From the NCBI RefSeq assembly GCF_014323705.1, contig NZ_JABVEC010000001.1, positions 124,001 to 188,000 of the forward strand: a stretch of 64,000 nucleotides of DNA, read 5' to 3'. Below are positions 50,839-60,487 of the stretch, piece after piece. The number at the start of each line of letters is the position of its first letter. The stretch's first letter is position 1. Made by a program: the position numbers and the translations under genes. The DNA comes from Actinomadura alba (GTDB lineage: Bacteria; Actinomycetota; Actinomycetes; Streptosporangiales; Streptosporangiaceae). The notes beneath the pieces are model-generated. The model made no database searches. It had not been told where the DNA came from and saw only the letters and a program-made list of their open reading frames with translations.

Positions 50839-51612
50839 ATGCCCGAGGGAGACACGGTCTGGCTGACGGCGCGGCGCCTGCACCTGGCACTCGCCGGCCG
50901 GCCGCTCACGTACAGCGACTTCCGGGTCCCGGGGCTCGCGACGACCGACCTCCGGGGCCGGAACGTGCACGAGGCGGTCCCGCGGGGCAAGCATCTGCTG
51001 ATCAGGGTCGATGGCGGGCTCACCGTCCACACCCATCTGCGGATGGAGGGGTCATGGCGGATCCGGCGGCCCTCCACCCGCCCGCCTCGCGATCACCGCA
51101 TCCGGCTGGCGCTCGCCAACGCCGAGTGGCTCGCGCTCGGGTACTCCCTCGGAGTCGTCGAGCTGCTGCGCACCGCCGACGAGGAGCGGGCCGTGGGCCA
51201 TCTCGGCCCCGATCTGCTCGGTCCGGACTGGGACCCCGCCGAGGCGGTACGACGTCTGCGCGAAGAGCCGGAACGCGCGATCGGCGAGGCGCTGCTCGAC
51301 CAGCGCTGCCTGGCCGGGATCGGCAACCTCTACAAGTGCGAGGTGCTCTTCCTGCGCGGTGTGTGGCCGTGGACTCCCGTGCGGGACGTGCCTGATCTGG
51401 AAGGCCTCACCACACTGGCCCAGCGGCTGCTCGAGACCAACCGGGCCCGCTGGGCCCAGAGCAGCACCGGATCGCTGAGCCGCGGCGAGACGAGCCATGT
51501 CCATGGTCGGCGGGGCGCGCCCTGCCGGCGATGCGGCAACCCGATCCGCAAGGTGGATCAGGGCGGGCGGCTCACGTACTGGTGCCCCTCGTGCCAGCCC
51601 GAGCCCGGCTGA
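50839..51612 (+). CDS. nei: Fpg/Nei family DNA glycosylase (endonuclease VIII-like)
   Basis: This 257-residue base-excision glycosylase/AP-lyase has the invariant N-terminus MPEGDTVW (Pro2 nucleophile, Glu3), the VHTHLRMEGSW strand, the H2TH motif region EALLDQRCLAGIGNLYKCEV and a C-terminal zinc finger CRRCGNPIRKVDQGGR-YWCPSC. It removes oxidised pyrimidines from DNA. ATG 50839 is fixed by Pro2. Which of the two actinobacterial Nei types this is cannot be settled by eye. It ends 36 bp before a bidirectional terminator shared with dps. Confidence 0.94.
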   Translation: MPEGDTVWLTARRLHLALAGRPLTYSDFRVPGLATTDLRGRNVHEAVPRGKHLLIRVDGGLTVHTHLRMEGSWRIRRPSTRPPRDHRIRLALANAEWLALGYSLGVVELLRTADEERAVGHLGPDLLGPDWDPAEAVRRLREEPERAIGEALLDQRCLAGIGNLYKCEVLFLRGVWPWTPVRDVPDLEGLTTLAQRLLETNRARWAQSSTGSLSRGETSHVHGRRGAPCRRCGNPIRKVDQGGRLTYWCPSCQPEPG

Positions 51613-51648
51613 CCGGCCGCGCGGGCAGCACCACGTGCGGGCGACACT

Positions 51649-51682
51649 GAAGCCCCGGCCACCCGAGGGCGGCCGGGGCTTC
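51649..51682. terminator. Bidirectional terminator between nei and dps
   Basis: GAAGCCCCGGCC (51649-51660), 10-nt loop, GGCCGGGGCTTC (51671-51682). The 12-bp perfect stem sits between two convergent genes (36 bp and 9 bp from their stops). Confidence 0.82.
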
Positions 51683-51691
51683 GGCGTCGTG

Positions 51692-52159
51692 TCAGTTCTG
51701 CACGGAGAGCATCCAGTACTGCTTCTCGAGCCCGGCAGTGATCTCGATGAAGAGATCCTGGGTCACAAGATCGGCCTCCTCCGTGGCGGCGATGCGCTCA
51801 CGGAACCGATGGATCACCTGGCCGAGGAGGTCGGTGAAGGCCGCGATCACCTTGTCGTCCTGCAGATAGCCGGCTTCGAGCTGAGGGATCCGCGTGGACT
51901 GGGCGATCGTGCTCGCCCGGCCGTCCGGGTTCACGCCGATCGCGACCGCGCGCTCGGCCACCGAATCCGCGTGCTCGCGGGCGAACTCCACGATCTCGTC
52001 CAACTGCAGGTGCAGTGATCTGAAGTTCCGTCCGGTGATGTTCCAGTGCGCCTGCTTGGCGGTCAGCGCCATGTCGAGAAGGTCGACGAGGGACGCCTGG
52101 AGGGCCTTGCCGACCGCCGTCCGAGCTTCCTCTCTCAGAGGACTCTTGACCGTGGACAT
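51692..52159 (-). CDS. dps: Dps-family ferritin-like protein
   Basis: This 155-residue mini-ferritin is expected to form dodecamers that oxidise and store iron and protect DNA. The ferroxidase signature is visible: MALTAKQAHWNITGRNFRSL, HLQLDEIVEFAREHADSVAE (His and Asp/Glu ligands). The C-terminus ends DLFIEITAGLEKQYWMLSVQ. ATG 52159 follows AAGGAG. It is a single gene, convergent with nei and lying just downstream of clgR on the same strand. Confidence 0.92.
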   Translation of the reverse strand: MSTVKSPLREEARTAVGKALQASLVDLLDMALTAKQAHWNITGRNFRSLHLQLDEIVEFAREHADSVAERAVAIGVNPDGRASTIAQSTRIPQLEAGYLQDDKVIAAFTDLLGQVIHRFRERIAATEEADLVTQDLFIEITAGLEKQYWMLSVQN

Positions 52160-52236
52160 CGGAGGCTCCTTCCGCACGTTGAAGGTACATCCCATTCAAC
52201 CGAGAGAGCCCAACCGGAATTCCACCGCGGCAACGA

Positions 52237-52626
52237 TCAGGCAGCCACCATGTCGCCGCGGAAAGCGTCGCCCGCGATCTCTTCCGGTGTGGCCGGGATG
52301 CTCTCCGCAGAGATCCTCTCGGCATCGATGGCGGCCTCGTCCAGCCGCTCGTGGGTCATAGGCGCGCCCGCCATGACCGGCTCGTGCTGCAGCTCGGCGA
52401 GCGACAGCAGGTCCGACACCTCTCGGAGCACGTGTGACAGCGGCACGCCGAGTGCCTTGCAGATCGACGCGAGCAGTTCCGAAGACGCCTCTTTCTGCCC
52501 CCGCTCGACCTCGGAAAGATAGCCAAGGGAGACCCTGGCGGCCGCCGAAACCTCTCGGAGGGTGCGACCCTGGCGCAGCCGCAGCTGCCGCAGTACGTCA
52601 CCAAGCAGCTGGCGAAGCAGGACCAT
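52237..52626 (-). CDS. clgR: Clp gene regulator ClgR
   Basis: This 129-residue XRE-type activator of clp and lon protease genes has its HTH at residues about 10-65 ([40 protein letters not shown]). The protein ends VAA; the C-terminal Ala-Ala of ClgR is the known ClpP degron in Streptomyces, giving feedback control. ATG 52626 follows GGGAGGGAG. It lies downstream of pgsA-cinA, its standard place. An inverted repeat at 52714 may be its own binding site. Confidence 0.9.
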   Translation of the reverse strand: MVLLRQLLGDVLRQLRLRQGRTLREVSAAARVSLGYLSEVERGQKEASSELLASICKALGVPLSHVLREVSDLLSLAELQHEPVMAGAPMTHERLDEAAIDAERISAESIPATPEEIAGDAFRGDMVAA

Positions 52627-52713
52627 CGTCTCGCTCCCTCCCCATAATCCGGACCCTCTAACGGTTCCACCGTACCCGCCTTCTTGGCAGGCATGGCAGA
52701 CCGAAGATTTCAT

Positions 52714-52726
52714 GTTCGCTCCGAAC
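52714..52726. promoter_or_regulatory. Inverted repeat in the clgR promoter region
   Basis: GTTCG-CTC-CGAAC, 88 bp upstream of the clgR start and 13 bp beyond the cinA stop. It is a candidate autoregulatory ClgR site; it resembles GTTCGC-type ClgR boxes as I recall them. It is not a LexA box (arms are in the opposite order). Confidence 0.45.
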
Positions 52727-52738
52727 GTAACGCTGTAA

Positions 52739-54034
52739 TCAGGTCGTTTCTTCCCGATCTCCCCGGCGGCCGCTCCATTCGTGCGTCGCAGCGGCTCCGA
52801 GGATCTGCCGTCGCAGCAGGTCAAGGGCATGAACAACGGTCATTCGGCGGATCAGGGGCCGCTCTCGCCCGTCGCTCCCGCGCACGGGCAGGACCGGTGA
52901 CTCCACCGTTGACGTGCCGCCGGGTCCGGCCACGGCCACGTGAATCGTTCCCACGGGCCGCCCGTCCTGAGGGGTGGGGCCGGCCACGCCGGTCACCGCG
53001 AGGCCGTACGAGGCGCCCAGGCGCTCGCGCACGCCGGACGCCATGGCCAGGGCCACCTCGGGATCCACGGCGCCCTGACGGTCGAGCAGCTCACGGGGCA
53101 CGCCCAGCAGCGATTCCTTCAGCTCGGTGGCGTAGGCGACGATCCCGCCCGCGAACGTCGCGGACGACCCTGCCATGAGAGTGAGCTCGGCGCCGAGCAG
53201 GCCACCGGTCAACGACTCCGCGACGGCCACGTTGGCGGAACGTTCGGCCAGTAGCCTGTGCACCACCCGGTCGAGCGTGTCGTCCTCCGCGCCGTAGACC
53301 GCGGTGCCCAGCAGATCGCGGATGAGCTCCTCGGCCTCGCCGAGCAGCACCTGCGCGTCCGGGCCGCTCGCGGTGATCCGGATCTTGACTTCGGCCGGGT
53401 CGGGCAGGTAGGCGAGCCGTACGCCGTCGAGCGCCTCGACCGGCGCGAGCCTGGTCGCGAGCACCGATTCCCACACGCCGGCGGTACGCAGCGTCCGCCG
53501 CACGGGCACGTCCCCGGTCACCCGGCCCCGCAGTTCCGGCAGGACCAGGTCGGTCATGATCGCATGCATCTCGTGGGGAACACCGGGCAGCGCGTACGCC
53601 ACGCCGCCGGGCAGTTCCATCCGCAGACCCGGCGCGCTGCCGACCGGATTGGCGAGCAGCGTCGCCCCCTCGGGAACCTCGGCCATGCGCAGGGCCATAG
53701 GCCTGAGCGGCCGGCCGGAGGCGACCGCGCGCTCGCGCAGCCGCTGCTCCAGTGCGGGATCGCTGAGCAGCCGCACGCCGGCCGCCTTGGCCAGAGCGTC
53801 CCGCGTCAGATCGTCGTAGGTCGGGCCCAGCCCGCCGGTGATGATGACGGCGTCGGCGCGGCTCAGCGCGTCCTGCGTGGCTTCGATGACGGGGTCGAAG
53901 CCATCGCCGACGACGACACTGCGCGTGACCTCGACGCCGATCGCGGCGAGCCGCTGTCCGAGCCATGCGGCGTTGCCGTTGACCGTGTCACCGAGCAGCA
54001 GTTCGTCCCCGACCGTGAGCAGTTCGACCCGCAT
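52739..54034 (-). CDS. cinA: CinA-like protein (nicotinamide-nucleotide amidase)
   Basis: This 431-residue two-domain protein has an N-terminal molybdopterin-binding-like (COG1058) domain with [20 protein letters not shown] and [19 protein letters not shown]. The C-terminal PncC amidase domain has [39 protein letters not shown] and [20 protein letters not shown]. It recycles NMN to NaMN and/or hydrolyses ADP-ribose. ATG 54034 lies 3 bp after the DUF1990 stop. Part of the rimO-pgsA-DUF1990-cinA block, all closely spaced or overlapping. Confidence 0.95.
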   Translation of the reverse strand: MRVELLTVGDELLLGDTVNGNAAWLGQRLAAIGVEVTRSVVVGDGFDPVIEATQDALSRADAVIITGGLGPTYDDLTRDALAKAAGVRLLSDPALEQRLRERAVASGRPLRPMALRMAEVPEGATLLANPVGSAPGLRMELPGGVAYALPGVPHEMHAIMTDLVLPELRGRVTGDVPVRRTLRTAGVWESVLATRLAPVEALDGVRLAYLPDPAEVKIRITASGPDAQVLLGEAEELIRDLLGTAVYGAEDDTLDRVVHRLLAERSANVAVAESLTGGLLGAELTLMAGSSATFAGGIVAYATELKESLLGVPRELLDRQGAVDPEVALAMASGVRERLGASYGLAVTGVAGPTPQDGRPVGTIHVAVAGPGGTSTVESPVLPVRGSDGRERPLIRRMTVVHALDLLRRQILGAAATHEWSGRRGDREETT

Positions 54035-54037
54035 GGC

Positions 54038-54541
54038 TCAGGAACCTACAAGGCGGCGCAGGGCGGTGCCGCACCGCCTGGCGTAGACGCGCTGGAGGAC
54101 GGGCACCAGCGAACCGCCGACGCGCATGGGCCGGCGGGCCGGCCGGCTGAACGACAGCACGGTGAGCCACACGTCGTCCATGTCGTCGCGCTCGACGATG
54201 AAGCCCTCCTCGCCGTGGGCGAAATGCCCGGGCAAGGTGCCGTAACCGAGCCCGGCACGCCGGTCGCCCTCCTCGGCCCAGACCACCTGGGCGGGAGCGC
54301 CGAACCGCAGCGGGCCCTGGCCGATCGCGCAGTCGACGTGCACACCGGGTTTCGCCCGTGGAGCGGACGCGACGATCTTCACCCCGGCCGCGCGGTGCAT
54401 CCACCACTCGAGCACGGCGTCCGACGCGGCCGCCATCGCCGTCGGCCCGGTGCCGACGAGCGTGCGGTGCCGCAGATGCCGGTAGCCCTCCGGGAGCGGG
54501 CCGGACCGGGTGGCCTCGACCTCGTCGTAAGTCAGGTTCAC
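54038..54541 (-). CDS. DUF1990 (UPF0548) protein
   Basis: This 167-residue protein has [20 protein letters not shown] at the start, HRTLVGTGPTAMAAASDAVL, AQVVWAEEGDRRAGLGYGTL and PGHFAHGEEGFIVERDD. This is the DUF1990 pattern; structure predictions elsewhere suggest a lipocalin/START-like barrel, function unknown. ATG 54541 overlaps the pgsA stop (ATGA). The close placement between pgsA and cinA suggests shared expression rather than a proven common pathway. Confidence 0.88.
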   Translation of the reverse strand: MNLTYDEVEATRSGPLPEGYRHLRHRTLVGTGPTAMAAASDAVLEWWMHRAAGVKIVASAPRAKPGVHVDCAIGQGPLRFGAPAQVVWAEEGDRRAGLGYGTLPGHFAHGEEGFIVERDDMDDVWLTVLSFSRPARRPMRVGGSLVPVLQRVYARRCGTALRRLVGS

Positions 54542-55179
54542 CGGGTCGCCTCACCGCGCAGACGCCAGGCTCGGACGAGGTAGTCCAGACCGGTCACGAC
54601 CGTGACGAGGAGGGCCGCCGCCATCAAGGTCCATCGAAGCGGCTCGATCGGCCCCGGCACGATGAACAGCGTGATCGCGATCACCTGCAGCATCGTCTTG
54701 AGCTTTCCGCCCTTGCTCGCGGGGATCACTCCGTACCTGATCACGACGAACCGCAGCAGCGTGATGCCGACCTCGCGGACCAGGATGACCACCGTCACCC
54801 ACCACCACAGTTCCCCGAGGACCGACAGGCCGATCAGGGCCGAGCCGGTCAGCGCCTTGTCGGCGATCGGATCGGCGATCTTGCCGAAGTCGGTGACGAG
54901 GTTGCGCCTACGAGCCAGTTCCCCGTCCACCCAGTCGGTGGCCGAGGCGACGCAGAACACCACCAGCGCCGCGAGCCGGGCGGAGGTACCGCCCGCGAAC
55001 AGGAGCCAGGTGAACACCGGGACGAGCGCCAGCCGCACCATCGTGAGCAGGTTCGCGACGTTGTAGACGCTCACCCGGTGAGCCTGCCGAGGGACCTCGT
55101 CCCGCCCGGCGACCTCACCCGGCCGCGCGATCTCGCCCTGCTGCTCCGGAGGCAGGGCGACGTCTTCCGGCCCGGTCAT
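54538..55179 (-). CDS. pgsA: CDP-diacylglycerol-glycerol-3-phosphate 3-phosphatidyltransferase
   Basis: This 213-residue membrane enzyme is of the CDP-alcohol phosphatidyltransferase family. The catalytic motif is visible: [20 protein letters not shown] followed by ADPIADK (D-x2-DG-x2-AR-x8-G-x3-D-x3-D). About five membrane helices ([70 protein letters not shown]). It makes phosphatidylglycerol phosphate, or another phosphoalcohol lipid; actinomycetes have several paralogues. Residues 1-33 are an acidic leader. The start overlaps the rimO stop (ATGA). Confidence 0.93.
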   Translation of the reverse strand: MTGPEDVALPPEQQGEIARPGEVAGRDEVPRQAHRVSVYNVANLLTMVRLALVPVFTWLLFAGGTSARLAALVVFCVASATDWVDGELARRRNLVTDFGKIADPIADKALTGSALIGLSVLGELWWWVTVVILVREVGITLLRFVVIRYGVIPASKGGKLKTMLQVIAITLFIVPGPIEPLRWTLMAAALLVTVVTGLDYLVRAWRLRGEATR

Positions 55180-56642
55180 CTCCGACTCGCGGTCTCCAAG
55201 GCGTCGGCGGCGAGGTCAACGCCCTCGGCAGCCGTTACGCGCGCGGGGACGATGTCGCCGACGGCCGGATCGCCGCCCATGAGGATCACCGTGCCGTCGA
55301 CCTCGGGAGCCTGGTGCGCCGCCCGACCCTCGTACCGGACCCGGCCGTCCCCTTGCTCCGGGCCCTCGTCCAGGCGTTCCTCCACGAGGACCGCCACGAT
55401 CGAGTCGATCCGGTCCTCGGCGCGCTGGGCGGTCAGCTGCTCGGCGAGTTCGGCCACTTCGGCCAGCCGCCGGGCGACCTCGTCGTCCCCGAGCTTGCCG
55501 TCGTGGCCGGCCGCCTCGGTGCCGTCCTCGTCGGAGTAGCCGAAGACGCCGATCGCGTCGAGCCGCGCCGCGGACAGGAACTCGGTGAGCTCGGCGAGAT
55601 CATCCTCGGTCTCACCCGGGAAGCCGACGATGAAGTTGGACCGCACGCCCGCCTCGGGGGCGAGCCCTCTGATCTGGTCGAGCAGCTGCAAGAACCGCAC
55701 CCGATCGCCGAACCGGCGCATCCGGCGCAGCACCGGGCCGCTCGCGTGCTGGAAGGACAGATCGAAGTACGGCACCACACCCGGCGTTGAGCACAGCACC
55801 TCGATGAGGCCGGGCCTCAGCTCCGCGGGCTGGAGGTAACTGAGCCGCACCCGGGAAATCCCCTCCACGGCGGCGAGCTCCGGCAGCAAGGCCTCGAGGG
55901 CCCTCAGATCCCCCAGGTCCTTGCCGTACGACGTGGAGTTCTCGCTCACCAGGACGAGCTCGCACACGCCGTGACCGGCCAGCCAGCGGGCCTCTTCGAG
56001 GATCTCCGCCGGCGGGCGGGAGACGTAGGCTCCGCGGAACGCCGGGATCGCACAGAACGTGCACCGCCGGTCGCAGCCGGAGGCCAGCTTGAGCGGTGCG
56101 ACCGGGCCGCCGCCGAGCCGTCGCCGCAGCACCCTGGGCCCGGAGGCCGGCGCGACCCCGTCGGGCAGGTCCGGCAGATCCGGCGCCGTACCGTGGCCGG
56201 GAATGTGCGTCTTCGCGGACGCGCGCTCCACGGGTGTCAGCGGCAGGAGGGTACGGCGGTCGCGCGGCTGGTGCGCCTCATGGCGCCGGCCCGCGAGTAC
56301 GTCGTCGAGCCGCTCCCCGATCCGGCCGTAGTCGTCGAAGCTCAGGACGGCGTCGGCCTCGGGCAGCGCCTGGGCCAGCTCCGCCCCGTACCGCTCGGCG
56401 AGGCAGCCCGCGGCGACGACCTTGGCGCCCGAGTCCCGAGCGGCGAGCAACGTGTCGATGGAGTCCTTCTTGGCCGCGTCGATGAAGCCGCAGGTGTTCA
56501 CGACGACCACGCCGGCGTCATCGGCGTCGTCGACGAGACTCCAGCCGGCACCCTCGAGCCTGGCCGCGAGTTCCTCGGAGTCCACCTCGTTGCGGGCGCA
56601 GCCCAGAGTGACCAGCGAGACGGAACGGTCGGCGGCACTCAT
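55176..56642 (-). CDS. rimO: Ribosomal protein uS12 methylthiotransferase RimO
   Basis: This 488-residue radical-SAM enzyme methylthiolates an Asp of ribosomal protein S12. Motifs are [40 protein letters not shown] and [14 protein letters not shown] (three cluster Cys), then radical [18 protein letters not shown] (residue about 207) and a C-terminal TRAM domain. ATG 56642 follows GGAAGG. It is the RimO paralogue of miaB in this window, told apart by [12 protein letters not shown]. First gene of the rimO-pgsA-DUF1990-cinA run. Confidence 0.95.
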   Translation of the reverse strand: MSAADRSVSLVTLGCARNEVDSEELAARLEGAGWSLVDDADDAGVVVVNTCGFIDAAKKDSIDTLLAARDSGAKVVAAGCLAERYGAELAQALPEADAVLSFDDYGRIGERLDDVLAGRRHEAHQPRDRRTLLPLTPVERASAKTHIPGHGTAPDLPDLPDGVAPASGPRVLRRRLGGGPVAPLKLASGCDRRCTFCAIPAFRGAYVSRPPAEILEEARWLAGHGVCELVLVSENSTSYGKDLGDLRALEALLPELAAVEGISRVRLSYLQPAELRPGLIEVLCSTPGVVPYFDLSFQHASGPVLRRMRRFGDRVRFLQLLDQIRGLAPEAGVRSNFIVGFPGETEDDLAELTEFLSAARLDAIGVFGYSDEDGTEAAGHDGKLGDDEVARRLAEVAELAEQLTAQRAEDRIDSIVAVLVEERLDEGPEQGDGRVRYEGRAAHQAPEVDGTVILMGGDPAVGDIVPARVTAAEGVDLAADALETASRR

Positions 56643-56768
56643 GCGCGGCACCCCTTCCGCACCGGCCACGCGACCGGAGACGATGCGAGCGAGGCCGTGG
56701 GCACCGCGGGAGATGTGGACATGCCCCTTACGGTAACGGGCCCGGCCACCCTCGCCGGACAACGGTTC

Positions 56769-57503
56769 CTACGCCTGCCGCGGATCTCCCGGGCCGAAAC
56801 TCAGCCTGAGCACCTCTCCGGAGGCCCCCGGCGCCCCGATGTCCCTGCCGTTGACGGTGAGTTTCACCCCGCCGCCGTTGCCGATGAGGATGCGAATCCG
56901 CTTCGAGGTGCTCCACTCCATGACGTCGCCGCGCCGCATGATGCCGGTGTAGATCTCTTTTCCGCCGGCGTCGCGGACGTTGAGCCAGCTGGCGCGCCTG
57001 GCCTTCACCTTGAGCTCGACCTGCTTGCGCGGGGCAGCCGGCAGCGCACGGCCACCGGGCCCCGGCGAGGGGGACGGCCGGGCCGCCGGGCCGGCGGGCG
57101 GACGGGCCGTGCGAGTCTGGCCACCGTCGCCGCTGAACACGCGGACGAGCCCGTAGATCAGTACGAAGACGAGGGCGACGGCCATCGCGGCGGTCCAGTT
57201 CGGTGCCCGCCGCTCCCGGATCTGCACCGGGATCTCGGGCTCGAAGGCCGTGACGGCCGAGAGCGCCTCGGGTGAGCCGTGCGCGGCGTCGAACTCGCGC
57301 ACGAGCGGCTCAGGGTCGATGCCGATGACCTGCGAGATGCTGCGGATGTGGCCGCGCGCGTAGAAGTTCCCGCCGCACATCGTGAAGTCGTTGCGCTCGA
57401 TGCCCTTGATCACGGTTTCCCGGATCCGGGTCTGACTGCTCACCTGAGTGACGGTGAGACCGGCCTCCCTGCGCTGCTCCGCCAAGGTCTCGCCGATCCT
57501 CAC
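56769..57503 (-). CDS. RodZ-like HTH membrane protein (DUF4115)
   Basis: This 244-residue protein has an N-terminal HTH_25 domain (RIGETLAEQRREAGLTVTQV, GGNFYARGHIRSISQVIGID), one membrane helix (WTAAMAVALVFVLIYGLVRV, residues about 102-121), a Pro-rich linker, and an extracellular DUF4115 beta domain (KVKARRASWLNVRDAGGKEI, GEVLRLSFGPGDP). This is RodZ architecture, so a cell-shape or envelope role is likely. GTG 57503 follows GGGAGG. It lies between ftsK and rimO on the same strand. Confidence 0.88.
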   Translation of the reverse strand: MRIGETLAEQRREAGLTVTQVSSQTRIRETVIKGIERNDFTMCGGNFYARGHIRSISQVIGIDPEPLVREFDAAHGSPEALSAVTAFEPEIPVQIRERRAPNWTAAMAVALVFVLIYGLVRVFSGDGGQTRTARPPAGPAARPSPSPGPGGRALPAAPRKQVELKVKARRASWLNVRDAGGKEIYTGIMRRGDVMEWSTSKRIRILIGNGGGVKLTVNGRDIGAPGASGEVLRLSFGPGDPRQA

Positions 57504-57662
57504 GCTGAGCCTCCCGGGAAAAATTGGGCCGGCACTCCCCCTGCGCCGTGCGTCCTTGCGATCCCCACTCCCGCGGCCCAGTCTAGGAACGCGGGCACCC
57601 GTTAAGCGATACGCAACGCGGCACGAAACTCCCTAGTTTTCGACCGCCCGGTAACCACGGTC

Positions 57663-60248
57663 TCACTCTCCGCCCCTGAGCTGGGCGATCACTTCGGGTA
57701 GATCGTCCGGCTTCGCCATGACATCTCTGGCCTTGGAGCCTTCGCTCGGCCCCACGATTCCCCGGCTCTCCATGAGGTCCATCAGCCGGCCCGCCTTGGC
57801 GAATCCCACGCGCAGCTTGCGCTGGAGCATCGACGTCGACCCGAACTGCGTGGTCACGACGAGTTCGACGGCCTGGGTCAGCAGATCGAGGTCATCGCCG
57901 ATGTCCTCGTCGATGTCCTTCTTCTGCGCCGCGACCTCGGCGACGTCCTCGCGGTAGGCCGGCTCCATCTGCTTGCGGCAGTGGCCGACGATGGCCTCGA
58001 TCTCCTTCTCGGACACGAAGGCGTTCTGCAGCCGCATCGGCTTGCTGGCCCCCATGGGCAGGAAGAGCGCGTCACCCTGCCCGACCAGCTTCTCGGCGCC
58101 GGGCTGGTCAAGGATGACCCGGCTGTCGGCCAGCGACGACGTGGCGAACGCCAGGCGGGACGGCACGTTGGCCTTGATGAGGCCTGTCACGACGTCGACG
58201 CTGGGCCGCTGGGTGGCGAGAACGAGGTGGATGCCGGCGGCCCGCGCCAGCTGGGTGATCCGGACGACCGAGTCCTCGACGTCGCGGGGGGCGACCATCA
58301 TCAGGTCCGCGAGCTCGTCGACGATTACCAGCAGGTAGGGATAGGGCTGGTAGACGCGCTCGCTGCCGGGCGGGGCCGTGAGCCGGCCCGCCCGCACGGC
58401 CTTGTTGAAGTCGTCGATGTGCCGGAAACCCGAGGCGGCCAGATCGTCGTAGCGCCGGTCCATCTCGCCGACCACCCACTGCAGGGCCTCGGCGGCCTTC
58501 TTGGGGTTGGTGATGATCGGGGTGATGAGATGCGGGATCCCCGCGTAGGACGTGAGCTCGACCCGCTTGGGGTCCACCAGGACCATGCGCACCTCGTCCG
58601 GCGTCGAGCGCATGAGGACCGAGGTGATCAGCCCGTTGATGCAGGTCGACTTGCCGGCGCCGGTGGCGCCCGCGATGAGCATGTGCGGCATCTTGGCGAG
58701 GTTGGCCACGACGGTGCGGCCCTCGACGTCCTTGCCCAGGCCGACCAGCATCGGATGGTGCTCGTTGGTGGCGGCGGGCGAGCGCAGGACGTCGCCGAGG
58801 CTCACGATGTCCTTGTCGACGTTCGGGATCTCCACGCCGATCGCGGACTTGCCGGGGATCGGGGAGATGATCCGTACGTCGGCGCTCTTCACCGAGAGGG
58901 CGATGTTCCTGGTGAGCGCGGTGACCTTCTCGACCTTCACGGCCGGGCCCAGCTCGATCTCGTAACGCGTGATCGTCGGGCCACGGGTGAACCCGGTGAC
59001 CTGGGCGTCGACGTCGAACTGGTCGAGCACGCCGGTGAGCGCGCTGACCACGACGTCATTGGCCTTGGTGCGCGGCTTGACCACCGAGCCGGGACGCAGT
59101 ACCCCCGGAGCCGGCAGCTCGTAGATCTCGCCCGAGGACGACAACGGCAGCTGCTCGGTGCGCCGGGGCGCCGGTGAGGGGTCGGGCGGCGCGGGCGCCG
59201 GCTCGGGGTCCATGAGCTCGTCCATCAGATCCGGGACGGGACCGGGCTCGTGGTCCGCGCCCTGGTCGGGCCCGAGATCGGGGACGAGGACGGGCTTGCC
59301 GGGCGGCGCGGGGGGGCGCTTGTCCGCGACGACGGGGCTGTCGTAGGGCTTCTTGTGCTCGCCGATCTCGACGTCGCCGGGCTTGCGCTGCCTGGACCCG
59401 GACCGGCCGCCCTTGCCGGTTTCGCCGGCCTCGTCGGCGGCGCCGGGCCGGTCCCGGAGCATGATCATGTCCACCAGCCGGCCGAGCCGCTCGGGGATGC
59501 GGTGCACGGGCGTGGCGGTGACGACGAGGAGCCCGAACGCCGCGACCAGCACCAGCAGCGGCACCGCCACCCAGCCGCCGAGCAGGCTCTCGGGCGGTGC
59601 CGAGACCAGCCATCCGACCACGCCGCCGGCGCGGCGCACCGGCCCCATGCCCCGGTCGGGGTACGGCGTGCCCGCGCCGAGGTGGGTGAGGCCGAGGACG
59701 CCGAGGAGCAGGGCGCTGCCGCCGATCGCCATGCGGCCGGTGTCCTCGTTGCGCTCGGGGTGGCGCAGCAACCGCCACGCGAGCAGCGCGACGAGCACGG
59801 GGAGCAGCATGGCGAACGCGCCGAAGCCGCCACGCACGACGCGCTCGAGGGCGATGGTGACGGTGCCCTCGGGCCGCCACCACGTGACCGACGCGAGCAC
59901 GATGGAGGCGCCGAGCAGCGTGAGGCCGGCCCCGTCGCGCCGGTGCTCCGGCTTCAGGTCGCGCGCACCCTGCCCGTACGCCCGGAAGACCGAGCCGACG
60001 GTGTGCGCGATGAGCAGCCAGAGCCTGGCGATGAGCCGGAACAGACCGAAGATGACCTGGGCGATCGGGTCGGGCTTCTGCGGCTTGCGGGCCTTGGCGG
60101 CCTTGGCGGCGCCACCGCCGGCCTTGGCCCGGGCCGTCGCGGGCTTGCGCGCCGGCGTGCCCGTGGATCTGCTGCCCGTCGGCTTGCGGGACGCGCCTCC
60201 GCGCGCGCCGGAAGAGTCCTTCGCTCCGCCCGACGCACGTGTGGCCAT
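57663..60248 (-). CDS. ftsK: DNA translocase FtsK/SpoIIIE
   Basis: This 861-residue septal DNA pump has a Lys/Ala/Arg-rich N-terminus and about four membrane helices (residues about 60-260, e.g. FAMLLPVLVALLAW, VAVPLLVLVAAFGLLVV). A Pro/Asp-rich linker follows, then the motor with Walker A LIAGATGAGKSTCINGLITS (residue about 545) and Walker B YLLVIVDELADLMMVAPRD. The gamma DNA-reading domain is at the C-terminus (TQFGSTSMLQRKLRVGFAKA, GPSEGSKARDV). ATG 60248 lacks a clear ribosome site. Downstream neighbours are rodZ-like and rimO. Confidence 0.95.
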   Translation of the reverse strand: MATRASGGAKDSSGARGGASRKPTGSRSTGTPARKPATARAKAGGGAAKAAKARKPQKPDPIAQVIFGLFRLIARLWLLIAHTVGSVFRAYGQGARDLKPEHRRDGAGLTLLGASIVLASVTWWRPEGTVTIALERVVRGGFGAFAMLLPVLVALLAWRLLRHPERNEDTGRMAIGGSALLLGVLGLTHLGAGTPYPDRGMGPVRRAGGVVGWLVSAPPESLLGGWVAVPLLVLVAAFGLLVVTATPVHRIPERLGRLVDMIMLRDRPGAADEAGETGKGGRSGSRQRKPGDVEIGEHKKPYDSPVVADKRPPAPPGKPVLVPDLGPDQGADHEPGPVPDLMDELMDPEPAPAPPDPSPAPRRTEQLPLSSSGEIYELPAPGVLRPGSVVKPRTKANDVVVSALTGVLDQFDVDAQVTGFTRGPTITRYEIELGPAVKVEKVTALTRNIALSVKSADVRIISPIPGKSAIGVEIPNVDKDIVSLGDVLRSPAATNEHHPMLVGLGKDVEGRTVVANLAKMPHMLIAGATGAGKSTCINGLITSVLMRSTPDEVRMVLVDPKRVELTSYAGIPHLITPIITNPKKAAEALQWVVGEMDRRYDDLAASGFRHIDDFNKAVRAGRLTAPPGSERVYQPYPYLLVIVDELADLMMVAPRDVEDSVVRITQLARAAGIHLVLATQRPSVDVVTGLIKANVPSRLAFATSSLADSRVILDQPGAEKLVGQGDALFLPMGASKPMRLQNAFVSEKEIEAIVGHCRKQMEPAYREDVAEVAAQKKDIDEDIGDDLDLLTQAVELVVTTQFGSTSMLQRKLRVGFAKAGRLMDLMESRGIVGPSEGSKARDVMAKPDDLPEVIAQLRGGE

Positions 60249-60405
60249 GATGGTGAGACTAGCCAGGAGCACCACGGGTTCCGCGGTGGCCGCACGGCGT
60301 GTCGCCGCTTATCCCCCGCGATCACCCAATCCCCGCGAATCACAGCCGCCGCTCAGCGCCACCGCGCAGCACCACCGTTCGCGATCACCGTCCCGTCGCG
60401 CTGAC

Positions 60406-60446
60406 GACCGCGTGACCACCCTTTCGACCAGGATGATCACGCGGTC
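60406..60446 (-). terminator. Hairpin 3' of rnj
   Basis: GACCGCGTGA (60406-60415) and TCACGCGGTC (60437-60446) form a 10-bp perfect stem with a 21-nt loop, 42 bp beyond the rnj stop and about 160 bp before ftsK. It likely separates the two transcripts. Confidence 0.55.
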
Positions 60447-60487
60447 GCCGGCGCCGGTACGACGGCAGATCGGGACCGGTGCGCAGG

